Origin: Echria macrotheca
Lineage: Eukaryota > Ascomycota > Sordariomycetes > Sordariales > Schizotheciaceae
Direction: 5' to 3'
DNA: 64,000 bases
Assembly: GCA_030411725.1 (NCBI GenBank)
Contig: MU839843.1
Span: 558,001 to 622,000 of the forward strand
Numbering within the stretch: position 1 is the first letter of the stretch; every line of letters starts with the position of its first letter. A model generated the notes under the pieces. It was not told the DNA's origin, did not search any database, and saw only the letters and a program-made list of their open reading frames with translations. Shown here piece after piece: positions 33,549 to 44,585 of the stretch. The position numbers were made by a program, and so were the translations under genes.

Positions 33549-36500
33549 ATGACAATCCAAGAGCAGCTGCCGAATCCAGACATCCTTGGCGACGAGTTCC
33601 GACATGTTCAACTGCAAGAAACAATTCAAGATGTCACGTCTGTGTCGCCAAGTTTACCGCCCGACGCACCAAGAATCCAGCCAAAAGTCCTAGGCAGCAA
33701 CGACACGTTCAGATACCAACCTCTCAACCCCGAAACACCATGCTTCCGCCTCCTTCGCCTGCTCGCAGGGGCAGTCGACGAGATAGCATGTGAGATCTTC
33801 CAGGCGACACTTCACACACAAGCGCTGGAAGCTGTTCCTTATGAGGCTCTCTCATACACCTGGGGCTCTCCCGACCGCGTTCTCGGCATCACCGTCAATG
33901 GAAAGCGGATGCTTATTCCGCCAAGCCTCTACACGGCTCTGAACTATCTCCGCCTTCCAGACCGAGATCGAGTCATTTGGGTAGACGCGATCTGTATCGA
34001 CCAAGACAACATGAATGAGCGGGGACACCAGGTACAACACATGGGCAACATCTATACACACGCCGAGCGGGTCATTGTGTGGCTCGGCGCACCAACCAAC
34101 GAGGCAAACCTGCTGATGGACTGTCTTGCCGACTTGGAGGAGGAAGACGCCCGACGCCCATCAGCCGAGTCGAAGTGGAAGTTGCGATACCTGCGCATGT
34201 CGGAGCTTTTGAATTCATTTCTGTCCAAGAGCGATACGCCCCACAAGCTCCGAGACCATTTGCGTGACGGCTTGGAGTCGTTGTTGGAGCGGTCTTGGTT
34301 TCGGAGGGTATGGATTCTGCAAGAAGTGGCCAACGCTCGGGCTGCCTTGGTCTGCTGCGGTACCAGGGCGATTCTGGCAAGAACCATGGCCATTGCTCCG
34401 AGACTTCTTCACATCACCCCGAACTTTCATTGTCAGGCAGTACTGGACATCATGCCCGGACCTTCGAGAATGAACTCATGGTGGTGGAAGCGAAGGGAGC
34501 TATCGGTCCTCCTTGACCGATTTAGCGAAAGCGAGGCCAGTGACCCACGGGACAAGATCTACGCTTTACTAGGCCTTTCATCAGACGTCAAGAACAGCTC
34601 TGGAGCCTATGTGATAACACCTGACTACCACAAGACAGTAGCAGAGGTGGTTGCCGACGTCATTCGCTTCCTGTTCAACTTCGATCCCCCGGGTGGCACT
34701 GATGCGATGAGCCATCTCACATCGGCCAAAGTGCAGGTGACAACGGTCCCGGGGCTTATTTCCGGGCTACGAGATGGGTCGATTACCGGAGCCATTTTCC
34801 AGGCAATAGCACCCACATGTGGTTCAAAAGAAGCAATGCTGCTGCTTCGCCGCGGACCTGTCAGGATCACAGAAGGCATTATCAGGGCCGTGGCGCTGAA
34901 CAAGATGGAAGGGAATGTCCTACTTGAACTACTTCTTCGCCCGCCGCTTGCACGAGGTGGTGAGCTGACGGCCGAGCGTGCCAGGGCGGGTTTCAACCGC
35001 AACTTTGACGACAGGTTTCTCTCTGCACAGGATGAAGCTAATCCGATAAGCTCCAGGGTCGCTAGGGGCCTTTTCAATTGGTTTGTCTCTGGAAGTCGGG
35101 ATGCAGCCGGTCTGATGAGCGCCTGCCTCATCGAGGGGGATAGGATAGCGATTTTGCACCTTCTCCGTCTGAAAATCGACGTGAACTTGGTCGACAGCTC
35201 AGGCATGGCCCCGTTGAATTACGCTGTCTCGTGTCAAGACAAGATACGCGCTAAGATCGTTGAATCTATGGAGAAGGCCGTCAGCCTCGGCCTCGGCCTT
35301 ATTAAATCAGTTCGGGGGATGAGCCATGCGGAGAAATCGGCGTTTTTAGCTGTAAGCGCCAGGAAAGTGCACCTGGACGTAGTGCGGTGGCTACTAGAGC
35401 ACGGCGGAGCTCCCAACGAGCCCTTCTTCTGGAACGCTTTCGAGACGGCTCTCAAAAACGGCAATGACGACTTGGCTTTGATGCTGCTGGAGAATAGCGT
35501 CGATGGAGATCCGCGCGTCGATCTCAGGCAGAAGGAGCTGTTGATCGATTTGGCATTCCCTCGTCCCTCTCACCAGCCCTGCGTCCCATTAGTCAAGCTT
35601 ATGCTCGAAAGGTGGACTATCAAGTCGGAGCGCAGGAGTTTAGCACTCGACAAGGCAGTCCGGCAAGGCAGCACAGAGCTGGTCAAGGTCTTTCTCGCAA
35701 CGAGGAGGAAAACAACGAGCCCAACGGAGGAGGAGATGGAACAGCAACAATCCGCAGCAGAAGAGACAACTTCGCCGTTGATCATCGCCACAAAGAGACG
35801 CCACTACGCAGCCGTCAAATTTCTGCTCGCAGCTAGCGATGTCAATGTTGAGACACAAGGCGAAACGTGGACGCCGTTGAGCCTCGCGGCATACACAGGC
35901 CACGAGGATGTGGCCCATCTTCTCCTGGACTCGGGCGCCGACATGGAGGCATCAGGACGGAATGGACTGAAGCCCCTAAACGCAGCCGCCTGCAAGGGCC
36001 ATACCGCAATGGTAAAGCTGCTCCTCGATCGCGGGGCCCACCCCGACCAGACGGACACCCTCCTTGGTCGAACGCCGCTCTCCTTCGCATGCGAACACGG
36101 CTTCGACGAGATCGTCGAGATCCTGCTCTCCCTGCCCGTCGTCAACCCTAATTCCAGGGACAGCTTCCATCGAACACCACTAATGTACGCTGCTAGCGGC
36201 GGCCGGAAGAATAAAGCTATCCTCAAAATGCTGCTTCTTGCTAGGGAAGAGACAGAACCAGACGCAAAGGACTTTTACGGATCGACGCCCCTTTCTATAG
36301 CGGTCCGAAAGGGCTGTACACAGGCTGTGCAGACTCTACTCGCGACTGGGAGGGTGGACTGTGATGCGAAAGATAAGTTTGGACGAAGTCCGCTTTCTTG
36401 GGTGAGGTTGTTGTCTCTGCCGGTATTGGAGAGGATAATACGAGCGTATGCAGAGAAGATGGGCGTGACGCTGGATGAGGAAGGAGATGCGATACTTGCC

Positions 36501-36752
36501 AGAAAGGGCTCAGCGGCTACGGGTGCGATTACGGCTGGGGCGGCGGGGTGGTGTGATGTTTGTATGTTGCCGGTGGGAGAGAAGAAGACGTGTTATGAGT
36601 GTAAGCTGTGTAATAGAGGTGACTTTGTCGTTTGTGTGGATTGTTATGTGCTAGGGGCTGGGTGTTTGGCGGGTGATGGGGTTGGGGAAGGAGAAGCTGG
36701 GGTCAAAGGAAGAGAGCATAAGTTGATGCCTCACTGGTTTTATGGCTGTTAA
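33549..36752 (+). CDS. HET-domain protein with ankyrin repeats and a C-terminal ZZ-type finger
   Basis: A single exon codes for 1067 residues. The HET domain lies at about 95-280: YEALSYTWGSP, then RVIWVDAICIDQDNMNERGHQV and the block WFRRVWILQEV. HET domains trigger heterokaryon-incompatibility cell death when activated. A central region of unknown fold leads into ankyrin repeats (about 700-970; for example TPLSLAAYTGHEDVAHLLLD, KPLNAAACKGHTAMVKLLLD). The last ~70 residues hold a ZZ-like zinc finger (WCDVC, CYECKLC, DFVVCVDCY, then HKL and PHWF). A sensing role through the repeats is inference from related proteins. The gene sits between two direct repeats, which may reflect duplication and loss of a neighbour. 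No intron is needed. Confidence 0.9.
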   Translation: MTIQEQLPNPDILGDEFRHVQLQETIQDVTSVSPSLPPDAPRIQPKVLGSNDTFRYQPLNPETPCFRLLRLLAGAVDEIACEIFQATLHTQALEAVPYEALSYTWGSPDRVLGITVNGKRMLIPPSLYTALNYLRLPDRDRVIWVDAICIDQDNMNERGHQVQHMGNIYTHAERVIVWLGAPTNEANLLMDCLADLEEEDARRPSAESKWKLRYLRMSELLNSFLSKSDTPHKLRDHLRDGLESLLERSWFRRVWILQEVANARAALVCCGTRAILARTMAIAPRLLHITPNFHCQAVLDIMPGPSRMNSWWWKRRELSVLLDRFSESEASDPRDKIYALLGLSSDVKNSSGAYVITPDYHKTVAEVVADVIRFLFNFDPPGGTDAMSHLTSAKVQVTTVPGLISGLRDGSITGAIFQAIAPTCGSKEAMLLLRRGPVRITEGIIRAVALNKMEGNVLLELLLRPPLARGGELTAERARAGFNRNFDDRFLSAQDEANPISSRVARGLFNWFVSGSRDAAGLMSACLIEGDRIAILHLLRLKIDVNLVDSSGMAPLNYAVSCQDKIRAKIVESMEKAVSLGLGLIKSVRGMSHAEKSAFLAVSARKVHLDVVRWLLEHGGAPNEPFFWNAFETALKNGNDDLALMLLENSVDGDPRVDLRQKELLIDLAFPRPSHQPCVPLVKLMLERWTIKSERRSLALDKAVRQGSTELVKVFLATRRKTTSPTEEEMEQQQSAAEETTSPLIIATKRRHYAAVKFLLAASDVNVETQGETWTPLSLAAYTGHEDVAHLLLDSGADMEASGRNGLKPLNAAACKGHTAMVKLLLDRGAHPDQTDTLLGRTPLSFACEHGFDEIVEILLSLPVVNPNSRDSFHRTPLMYAASGGRKNKAILKMLLLAREETEPDAKDFYGSTPLSIAVRKGCTQAVQTLLATGRVDCDAKDKFGRSPLSWVRLLSLPVLERIIRAYAEKMGVTLDEEGDAILARKGSAATGAITAGAAGWCDVCMLPVGEKKTCYECKLCNRGDFVVCVDCYVLGAGCLAGDGVGEGEAGVKGREHKLMPHWFYGC

Positions 36753-37484
36753 ATAGTCTGATTTCGACGCCAGTCTCGACGGGCTGAGATGGACAAAGCC
36801 GTTCCACGAAGCTTCTTATACCCCGAAAACGCCTAGTAAAACACTTACACATCTCCTCCACCGTCCAGGACCAATAGTCACAGCCTTACACAGGATGTCC
36901 GATCTGTAACAGCCCTGCCGACATGTTCAATCCGAAGAGGACCCGAAAAGGGGGGTAATCAGATGGGACAGATGGGAGCCTGACCGAGATTCTTGCTTCT
37001 GCGCACCTAACTCGACAAGTCAAAGACCCTGAAATTGACGCTTTTACGGTCGCGTCACTTTGGGTCTGCCCTTCATTATTAATTGGACCTCGTTACCACT
37101 TCTCGGGCCTCTCGAAATCAAGAGTCTCCGACCAGCCGACAGCCACACCCTCACCCCTAAACCATGGGCTCGTCGTCTGCAGACCTGTACGATCCCCTGA
37201 CATTAGGGCCAAGGGAGATAAGATTACTACAGGTCGTTTCCCTTCAAAAAGACCGCACACTCTGGAGTCCAAATATCCTGCCATCTTGCGCAAGGAAGGG
37301 GACCACTATGTTCTTGCTGGAACTTGTATCGTTCCGGAGTTGATGGACAGAGAGGCCATTGAACTGGCCAGATCTGTCGGGGGCGGTAGCATGCAGACAT
37401 TGGCGATCCGAGAGTTTTCTCCCGCACGTCTAGTGGCAATCTAATAAACATGCGCTTTATTTAATTCAAAAACTCAGGAACACC
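36753..37484. other. Intergenic region with the right-hand direct repeat
   Basis: Apart from the repeat at 36787-37018 I see no feature. The HET and PDI-like genes converge here. Confidence 0.5.
36787..37018 (+). repeat. Direct repeat flanking the HET gene, right copy
   Basis: This copy matches 33270-33509 in block order, with an extra ~35 bp inserted before GTTCAATCCGAAGAGG. No open gene follows it, so it looks like the 5' flank of a lost duplicate. Confidence 0.7.
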
Positions 37485-38920
37485 TCACAACTCTCTATCT
37501 CGCAGACTATGTGCAGCCAATACATCGGAGATAAACGCATCTATCGCCTTCCCCGTGATCTCCTCGTCCTGATCGAAAGGGAAGGCCTCCTCGGACGTCT
37601 GAACTGAAAACGCAGGGAATCGACCGGGCTGTAGGCCCATAGGCTCGGCCAGGAACACCAGCTTGCGGGCGTCGGCGGTGGCGAAGTTGACTTTCGACCG
37701 ATACTTGGCGGCCACCACCTGCAGCGATGCCGCGAGCGAGCGGCGTTCTGTCTCGTGTTCTGCGAAGATCACGGCAAGGGGTATCCCGGACTGCGCGTTT
37801 TGTCATGAGTGGTCAGCCCTCTTCTAGAGTCAGCTTGCAATGGGATGGGATCGCGACTAACCTTCATATAATGGGGTAGACTGGAGAACTCTAGTCGGCC
37901 GATCTGGGGACTTTGGTATTGCTTGGCGAATGCGTAGAGGCGACCACTCTCGAACTTGTCGGAGTAGATGGGGATTACCTCGTCCATGACATTCAAGACC
38001 ACCAAGTATGGCGGTGGTGGCGGGGCGGCGGCCAGCTCGGTGTTCACGGGTTTCAGATCGGGGTGGAGACTCGTATCGTGTGTCATGCCCACGATATACT
38101 TATGCTTAAGCAGCTCTGCCACCAAGTTCAGTTCCTCGGCGGACGCTATATCGTCCTCGGGTAGGACTGCGAGCAGCAACGGGATTGTGAGCGAGCTGAT
38201 AACAGGCAGGTTGTGCTTTTCCACCGTCGTGACAGTGGGTAGGATTGCCTGCAAAACGTGAGTGGTAATGCTAGAGCGTGTCACTGTTAGACTGACATGC
38301 GACGACGTTACATTGGGACTTGTGCTCGGCTGTAGAAAGAACGGAAACTCACGCTGGTGACTTGAACGTCCCCCTGTAGCGGGCGTAGTCGGACTGTCGG
38401 AATGTCCGGATGGTGGGATAAGACGCCACGTCGAAGGATGCACAGAAGGCTGCGTTCAGCTCGCAGTCGATTGTCACGATCGGAACACCCCATTCCGCTA
38501 CGTTCGTAGCGACTGATTCGAGTTCTGTCGTTAGAATCTGGCAGGGTTCGCTACCAAAACGCAATTGTCAGGAACGTTCCGTTATCGTGCAAAGCTTTCA
38601 ACAAGACTTACTACCAGGGCTGTTCGTGACGGAGACCAGTTAACCACCTGAATGAAAACAACAGACACCCGAATTCGAGAGATTGAAATGGATACTGACA
38701 ATGCAGACTAGGTATTGAATGTCAGGCTTGGTCCTAGGGACGGGAGTAATATTGTCTGGGGAAATTGTGATGAGTTTAAAAACTTACAAGATACGACGAC
38801 CAAACCATCGTTCTTTGTGTGAGCCTCGAACTCGTCCACCCCCGAGTATAGAATGGCCCCAGTGTGGTGAATATGGGCCAACAGGACCACGAATATGGAC
38901 CGTAGCCAATGCCCGCTCAT
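37485..38920 (-). CDS. Secretory PDI-like thioredoxin-fold protein, probably redox-inactive
   Basis: The 3' part is clear: exons ending at 38353, 37862-38270 and 37485-37790, joined by 82-bp and 71-bp introns (GTGAGT/CTCTAG and GTTAGT/CGCAG). It reads as tandem thioredoxin-like domains: ESVATNVAEWGVPIVTIDCE, CASFDVASYPTIRTFR, a b-type domain, then VNFATADARKLVFLAEPMGL and FPAFSVQTSEEAFPF. The 5' exon gives a signal peptide (MSGHWLRSIFVVLLAHIHHTGA) and a first strand (NDGLVVVS). The link between this exon (ending near 38788) and the EPCQILTTELE exon passes through one or two tiny exons that I could not place in frame with canonical sites. The active-site region shows only a single Cys (EPCQ), not CxxC. 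It would act in the ER as a chaperone-like protein rather than an oxidoreductase. The structure before 38560 is uncertain. Confidence 0.7.
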
Positions 38921-39300
38921 TCTGAAGGCTGTAACATTCACACCAGCGTCGTCAACCGGAAAAGCGTGATTTTCGAGTTACAGTGTCGTCGTCTGGCTGA
39001 GGGCAATTGGCACCTAACGTTATATCTGGACCTTCCACCCCTTTAGAGAAAGATGAGAAACCCCGCTAGGAAAGGTCTGGTTTTCTAGGTAGGAACGTTA
39101 TGCGCGCGGCCAAAACAATCAGCATGTGCCGCCGGAGCAGTCCACCGCATCCAGTAACAAGGCCGGAAAAATCCACGTGCGCAATGGTCGGATACCCCTA
39201 TTTCGGCCCCTCCAACAACCCTCACCGTTATTTCCCGCAGAGTCAATCTTAACTTGAGCTTTCAACCCACCATGTGCTCAAATCGAATACACAAGCAAAC
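38921..39300. other. Divergent promoter region
   Basis: This is the shared 5' flank of the PDI-like gene (minus) and the prolyl-hydroxylase-like gene (plus). No TATA box stands out. Shared regulation of the two ER-type enzymes is possible but not shown. Confidence 0.45.
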
Positions 39301-40170
39301 ATGGCTCTACCATTGCCATGGAGAATCATGGTCCCGATCGTCGCCGTCGCAGTGGCTATCGGGATTTCATCTTTTGACGCTGCGTTTCCCGGCCACTATC
39401 TGCGCCAACTAATAATAGGGGCGAGCCACCCATGGCCGTCGAGCCCAGCATTCCACGTCTTTTCGCAAGACCCTGTCGTGGTCTACATCGAGAACCTCAT
39501 AACACCCGCCGAGGCCGCGCACCTTGTGAAGCAGGCGTAAGACGTCGTCCTTTTCCGGGTCTTCATTCCTTACCCGGCCTTACTAATACTCCGCTACAGC
39601 GAAGGCCGGTTCGCCACCTCGCCCATGTGGGACAACGAGGGCAAGCCGCACGTGGACAAAGCCTACCGGCGCTCGACAACAGCGCGACTCGGCACGGCAG
39701 CCGAGGACGACGTGGTGCGCGCCATCGAAGCCAGAGCCCGCGCGTTGCCCTTCTACAAGCCGGTCGGCAGCTTCATGCCCATGGTGGTGCAGAACTACGA
39801 GGTGGCCGGCCTGTACCGCGATCACTACGACTGGTTCGACGACCGCCACGCAGTGGGCGGCAACATCGCCAGCACCTTTTTTGTTTATATCCTGGCTAAC
39901 TGCACCGGCGGCGGCACCAACTTCGCCCGCCTTACTCCGCCGGATTCGGACAGCCGGTGGTGCGAGTGGATCGACTGCGACCGGCCGTTGGACGAGGGCG
40001 TCACGTTTAAGCCCATACTCGGCAATGCAGTCTACTGGGAGAATTTGGAAGCAGACGGCCGAACCCTCAGCGATCGTGGTCACCAGCGCACTCTGCACGC
40101 GGGTATGACGGTCACAAGTGGGAACAAGTTGGGGCTCAATCTGTGGACATGGAAACCGGCACATGATTAA
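39301..40170 (+). CDS. Prolyl 4-hydroxylase-like Fe(II)/2-oxoglutarate dioxygenase
   Basis: Two exons (39301-39536, 39600-40170) around a 63-bp intron (GTAAGA, TACTAAT branch, CTACAG) give 268 residues. Residues 6-24 (WRIMVPIVAVAVAIGISSF) form a signal-anchor, placing the rest in the ER lumen. The catalytic P4Hc domain has the HxD iron motif in YRDHYDWFDD, the distal His in RTLHAGM and the 2-oxoglutarate Lys in SGNKLGLNLWTW, plus the conserved GNAVYWENL. These enzymes hydroxylate peptidyl proline; fungal targets are poorly known. It is transcribed away from the PDI-like gene, which recalls the functional link of prolyl hydroxylase and PDI in animals, although here the link rests only on adjacency. 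Confidence 0.88.
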
Positions 40171-40774
40171 CACTATGTAGGCGGCCACTTATGGAACCAA
40201 GTTTGACCTAGAAGATACAGATATTCCTTCGAACATCAACACCGAACGAACATATGTTTTTTTGCTGGGACTCTCTCCGGCCTCCGCTCCTTGATATCGG
40301 CCTTCCTATTTATTCCTTCTCCCTTCTGCCCCCCACCATGCACTTGACGCCTGTCTTGTTTCAAGGGCCTGGTTCAATGGTGATGCACGTCGCACGGATT
40401 CCAGAGCCTTGCCGGCAGTTGGCTGTCTTGGTATCAGCCGCATGCCGTTCGGAGCGTATGGACCCCTTGACCCTGCATTCAGTCCATAAGACGCCCACCA
40501 TTCCCGTCATGCATCATCAGCCTCTATCACGTAGCCTCGTCAAAGCCAGCGGTTCCATGGCCTTGGCATGCGCCACATCAAGCATGCCATCGCCCTCGGT
40601 GCTGAATTAAAACAGGATGACATGCCCACCCGCAGACAGTTGACAGTTCTCTTGATTCAGATCTCATTCCGACTAGAACCACAGCATCCCCCGAGAAGAA
40701 AAGTCGGCCGATGGTTTGTCTGCAGTCAAGTTCCGGCATTCAACACGACAGCCACGGCCTTCCGTCTGCTCGCC
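40171..40774. other. Intergenic region, nothing recognised
   Basis: This is the 3' flank of the hydroxylase gene and 5' flank of the membrane-protein gene. Several ATG-rich short frames lie upstream of the next start, but none is convincing. Confidence 0.45.
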
Positions 40775-42846
40775 ATGGCGTCAAAACGGTTTCCCCTTCT
40801 CATTGCCCTGATTAGGCCGGTCTTCGCCACACAGCCCGCTTGGCTGAACTCCTCGACGACTGTGTACATCCCGCCATGGCAGTCCAACGCATCATGCGAG
40901 ATCAACGGCTCATCCTTTTTCGATGTCGGTTCATCTGCTCCCCAGCTCTCGGTAGACCAACCCACTAACATTGAACGTGTCAGACAATCGCCTCGGCATG
41001 CAAGGACGAGATCGAGGCCGTTCAGACCTGCCCGGGCCAGGGCAGTGATGTCACAAACTCGCTGGACGCCGCCGTTGCATTCTCGGATTGTTTTGAGAAG
41101 CAGTATGTGGACCCTACCTACTTAATAAGGTGTTCAAATCCTCTTCCTGGTGCCGAGACTGACACAAATGGTGCCCAGGTTCTACTCGTCGTTTTATTGC
41201 AGCGGCTGGACCCCTCGCAAAGATGGTTCCATTTCTCTGTGGAAGCCTTTCGGCCATCCACCCACCTACATCAACTCGAGCGACTGGTCCGAACGAGCGA
41301 CGCCTAAGGTTAACAAGGGCGATTGCCAGTATCCTGAGTTTCTCCCGGTGGGTTTTTGATTCCATTATGTTTCCCTCTCCAAGGGTTGTGTTGCTGATAT
41401 TATGGGATTGAGGTTACCAGATCCTGCAAAACGGCTGTTCGCCGATGATCACGGCCGTGGAAAAGCAATCCACAGCCTGCTGTACAAGCCAGGCCCCCAT
41501 CAACAATAACTTTGCTCGCGATCTGGTTGCCTGTGTCGTGCAAGGGTAAGTCCTTTATCTCCCCCAGGTTCCCAAAGACGGAGCCCACCTCGCAACAAAA
41601 TCGCCATTAACTCAAAACCAGGTCGGTCCAGTACGTCCGCTGTGCCAACACTCTCGGCTCCAACGACGTCGAGGGCTGTGTCGCCCAATCCGCGCCCAAG
41701 GCGACCTACCTCCCGCCAGGAATCTTCATCTACGAGGGCTCCAAGGAGTGCAAGCCGGCCACATTCATGATGATCTACATCGCTTTCTCATATATCATCG
41801 AGCTGCTCGAACTGCTCGCCCTGCGGTGGAAGAACCAAGTCCTCTGGCTGGTCCCAAAACCGCAGGAGGGCTTCTCGCTGTACAAGCTCCTCCTGCATCT
41901 CGTAAAGCACACCGCCGAGCCCTTCATCATGGCCGCCATCGTCAGCGGCCAGGCCTACGACGGCGCCATGATCACCGAGCTCGTCCTCTTCCTCATGACG
42001 CCCCGCGTAGCGCCCGTGATTGCGCTCATCTGCGCCTTCTATCCGGGGTGGCGCGGCTTCGGCGCCCAGCAGCTCGCCATTGATGTTGTTTTCGCTTTTA
42101 TTACCATCTCCGGCTGGGGACTGGTCCCCGGTAGCCCGATCGAGACGTTCCACGCCGACGCCGGCGCGCCTTCTGACCTAGTCGGTGCGTACAATCTGGG
42201 GATATCGCTGTCCATCATGCCCAACTGGATCGTGATCTCGCTCGCCGCCAACGTCGCCGTGCTCTGGGTCCTGGCCGCGCCGAAGGGAAAACACGCCGAG
42301 CGCATCGGCCACATTGTTGGTATTGCGCTGTTCTGCGCCGGCCTGCTTGCGTCGTTGCCGTTCTTTGCGCTGTACGAGTTTGTCTACGGCTGGGTCGACC
42401 GCAGTCCGAAGCGGCGCGAGCGGGAGGCGTATAGCAGCGGCGGGAGCGAGCTCGACGACGGCGGCGCGAAACCTGGATTAGATGGCGCCGGTAATGTCCG
42501 GCGCAGGCGGCTCGGCCGGTTCGCGCAAAAGGTTCCGAGCTACTTTCGCACGACGAACCCGGACCTGCCCCCGCCAAAGCCGCATCTCGGCTGGCTCAAG
42601 TCGTTCTTTCGGAGCTGGTTCCCTGCTGCTGCCGACGAGGGAGGGCGGCCGTGGAAACGGATTATCGGGTATGGCGCGCTGTTGGGGTCGAGTTTTTGTA
42701 TTACCGTCGGGAACTGGATGGCTACCGTGACGCTGCTGAACATGGCGGGGGAGGTTTTCTGTCCGTCCAAGATCTGGGCTTTGGTTTTTGCAAAGTTTGG
42801 CATCACGCTGGTGAGGTTTCTGTTGGATATTATCCATGTACCGTAG
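40775..42846 (+). CDS. Multi-pass membrane protein with Cys-rich extracellular N-terminal domain
   Basis: Five exons (40775-40924, 40984-41102, 41179-41347, 41421-41545, 41622-42846) with introns of 59-76 bp give 595 residues. A signal peptide (MASKRFPLLIALIRPVFA) precedes about 230 residues with at least eleven Cys (for example ASCEING, SACKDE, CPGQG, FSDCFEKQ, SFYCSGW, NKGDCQYP, NGCSP, STACCTS). From about residue 260 onward I count roughly eight hydrophobic helices (for example MMIYIAFSYIIELLELLAL and IVISLAANVAVLWVLAA), with a charged cytosolic loop between helices six and seven. No transporter or receptor motif is recognised. Related uncharacterised membrane proteins are widespread in Sordariomycetes as far as I recall. 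The first donor (GTCGGT) is the weakest junction; the others are canonical. Confidence 0.78.
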
Positions 42847-43202
42847 GATGATGCCTCGGCCGGGTGCTTCCGGAGACATCAATAACGAAAGAGAATGCTA
42901 TTTGTCCCAATTTGTGTTGGCGCGTACCTAGCAAAACTTGCCGGTGTTCTCCCTGTTCCGAAGTCTCGGCCCGTTTTCGGTTGTTTGTTGGCGCCAACAG
43001 GACAAACATCCAATCTAACTGCCAACACGCGGCACTGAAGCGCTGAATAACCAGAACATACTTAGATGGGTACGTACCAGAGTAGCTGTCCCATAAATAC
43101 CACATCCCATCCTCCTCCTCCAAACCAAACTTCCAAAAAAAAAAGCCCACCGGCGCTCAACGAGGACGACAAGACGCGGCTCAAAGTCAACACCCACCCA
43201 CA
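42847..43202. other. Intergenic region, nothing recognised
   Basis: This holds the 3' end of the membrane-protein gene and the promoter of the GFA-like gene. No other feature is visible. Confidence 0.45.
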
Positions 43203-43736
43203 ATGTCAAACCCACCACCACCAACAGCAAACCCCCTCAACCTCTCCCCACCAGACTTCCAAAAAGCCCTAAACGACCTCCCCTCCACAACCATGACCGG
43301 CTCCTGCCACTGCGGCGCCGTCCGCTTCCGCGTCACCCACCCGCCCCTCGACCCCCAGCCGACCTGCCAAATCCCCGTGTCGAGCTGCAACTGTACTATC
43401 TGCGAGCGGAATGGCTATCTCTCGATCTACCCTAACCGAGACAGTATCGAGTGGATTAGTGGGTGGGACGATATGAAGAATTATCGTTTTGGGAGGAGGG
43501 ACAGAGATCACAAGTTTTGTGGGGTGTGTGGGAGTAGTGTTTGTATTGACTTTTTGGGGAATTGGGAAGTTGGGGATGTGATTGCTTTAAATGTGGGTTT
43601 CCGAGTGGTTTTGGTCGTCTTGCTGTTGAATCGGTCATATACTGACAGAATGGGATATTACATGTAGGTGCGGATGATTGATGGGGTTGACGTTGATGGG
43701 TTGTATGTGAAGCGGCGTAATGGGAGGGGGGACTAG
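43203..43736 (+). CDS. GFA/CENP-V-domain zinc protein
   Basis: Two exons (43203-43592, 43668-43736) around a 75-bp intron (GTGGGT to ATGTAG) give 152 residues. The zinc ligands of the glutathione-dependent formaldehyde-activating (GFA) fold are present: GSCHCGAVRF (about 34-43), SSCNCTICERNGYL (about 61-74) and HKFCGVCGSSVCI (about 105-117). The short last exon (VRMIDGVDVDGLYVK) matches the usual C-terminal strand of the family. Although named for binding glutathione-formaldehyde adducts, most fungal members have no assigned reaction. The first ~30 residues are a low-complexity Pro/Asn tail. Confidence 0.88.
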
Positions 43737-44585
43737 ACGGATGATTTGAAGCCGTGACGATGGCTTCTTTGTTGGTTGAGAACATAAACAAACAGTTTGA
43801 ATTCGCAACTTATCGAAACAATGGATGGTTACCTTACCAAAGTAGTAAAAAAAATACCAAAAAAGCTCACCACCCAACCTTGAGGGGGGTCCAGAAGGAT
43901 GGTTACGAAAAACCCCCACAGGGGGATTTTTACTGCCACAGACCGGACTCGATCCTGGAGCCTCCTAAAGAGGAGGGGTCTCTCCCGAGTGGTTACCTCC
44001 CTGTGGCGCAGAGGGCAACGCCCATCCACCTGAGCCAACCGCAAGCGGCAGTCTCAGGTTTCTGGGGCGGTGATAGATGATGAGCTGGATCGAATATATC
44101 TAGTCTAGTCCGTCCGTACCTGAGGTAGGTACCCAGGCTCTGGCAAACTAGGTCCCTGGCTAGATTCCAGTTCCACCTACTTTTATGATGAAGACTATGA
44201 GCAAAGTGTTACCGAAACATGATGCTGACGGTTTTGCTCCGGATGAAAATGCACGACGACCATCACACTTTGGGCAAAGGGTCGTCCCTTCAGTCGATTT
44301 AGCTAGGTACCTAAGGTAGGTAATGACAACCGTTGGGCAGATTTCGTTATGGCAGTAACATCCGACCACAACAATCGGCACCAGACCAACTCGACCCAGA
44401 TTATACCCCGACAGCCAGCACCCAAAGCGGCAACCGCAGCGATCCCAGTAGCGTGACATCCCGCGTTTCATCCACGTCAGCTCGGCATCATCCGACCCGA
44501 CCAAACATAAACTCCCAAACCCCCATCCATTCATTCCTCCCCAAACCTAATCCCAACCTCACCCCATCCTATTCGCGACACCAAA
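43737..44585. other. Intergenic region containing a tRNA-derived-looking segment
   Basis: No protein gene is supported. Around 43935-44056 the minus strand carries A- and B-box-like words (see the separate entry). A pyrimidine-rich stretch precedes the start of the reductase gene. Confidence 0.45.
43935..44056 (-). repeat. Possible tRNA-derived (Pol III box-bearing) sequence
   Basis: On the minus strand, TGGCTCAGGTGG fits an A box and, about 80 bp downstream, GGATCGAGTCC fits a B box with one mismatch. Segments CTGCCGC and GTGGCAG at the two ends can pair. The spacing and the arms do not make a normal tRNA (the T-stem has mismatches and no clean anticodon arm is found), so this may be a tRNA relic or the head of a SINE. 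Confidence 0.3.

Noticed and set aside
43935..44056. A functional tRNA gene on the minus strand
   Set aside because: The T-stem has mismatches, no anticodon arm of proper size exists, and box spacing is too long; it is kept only as a possible relic.
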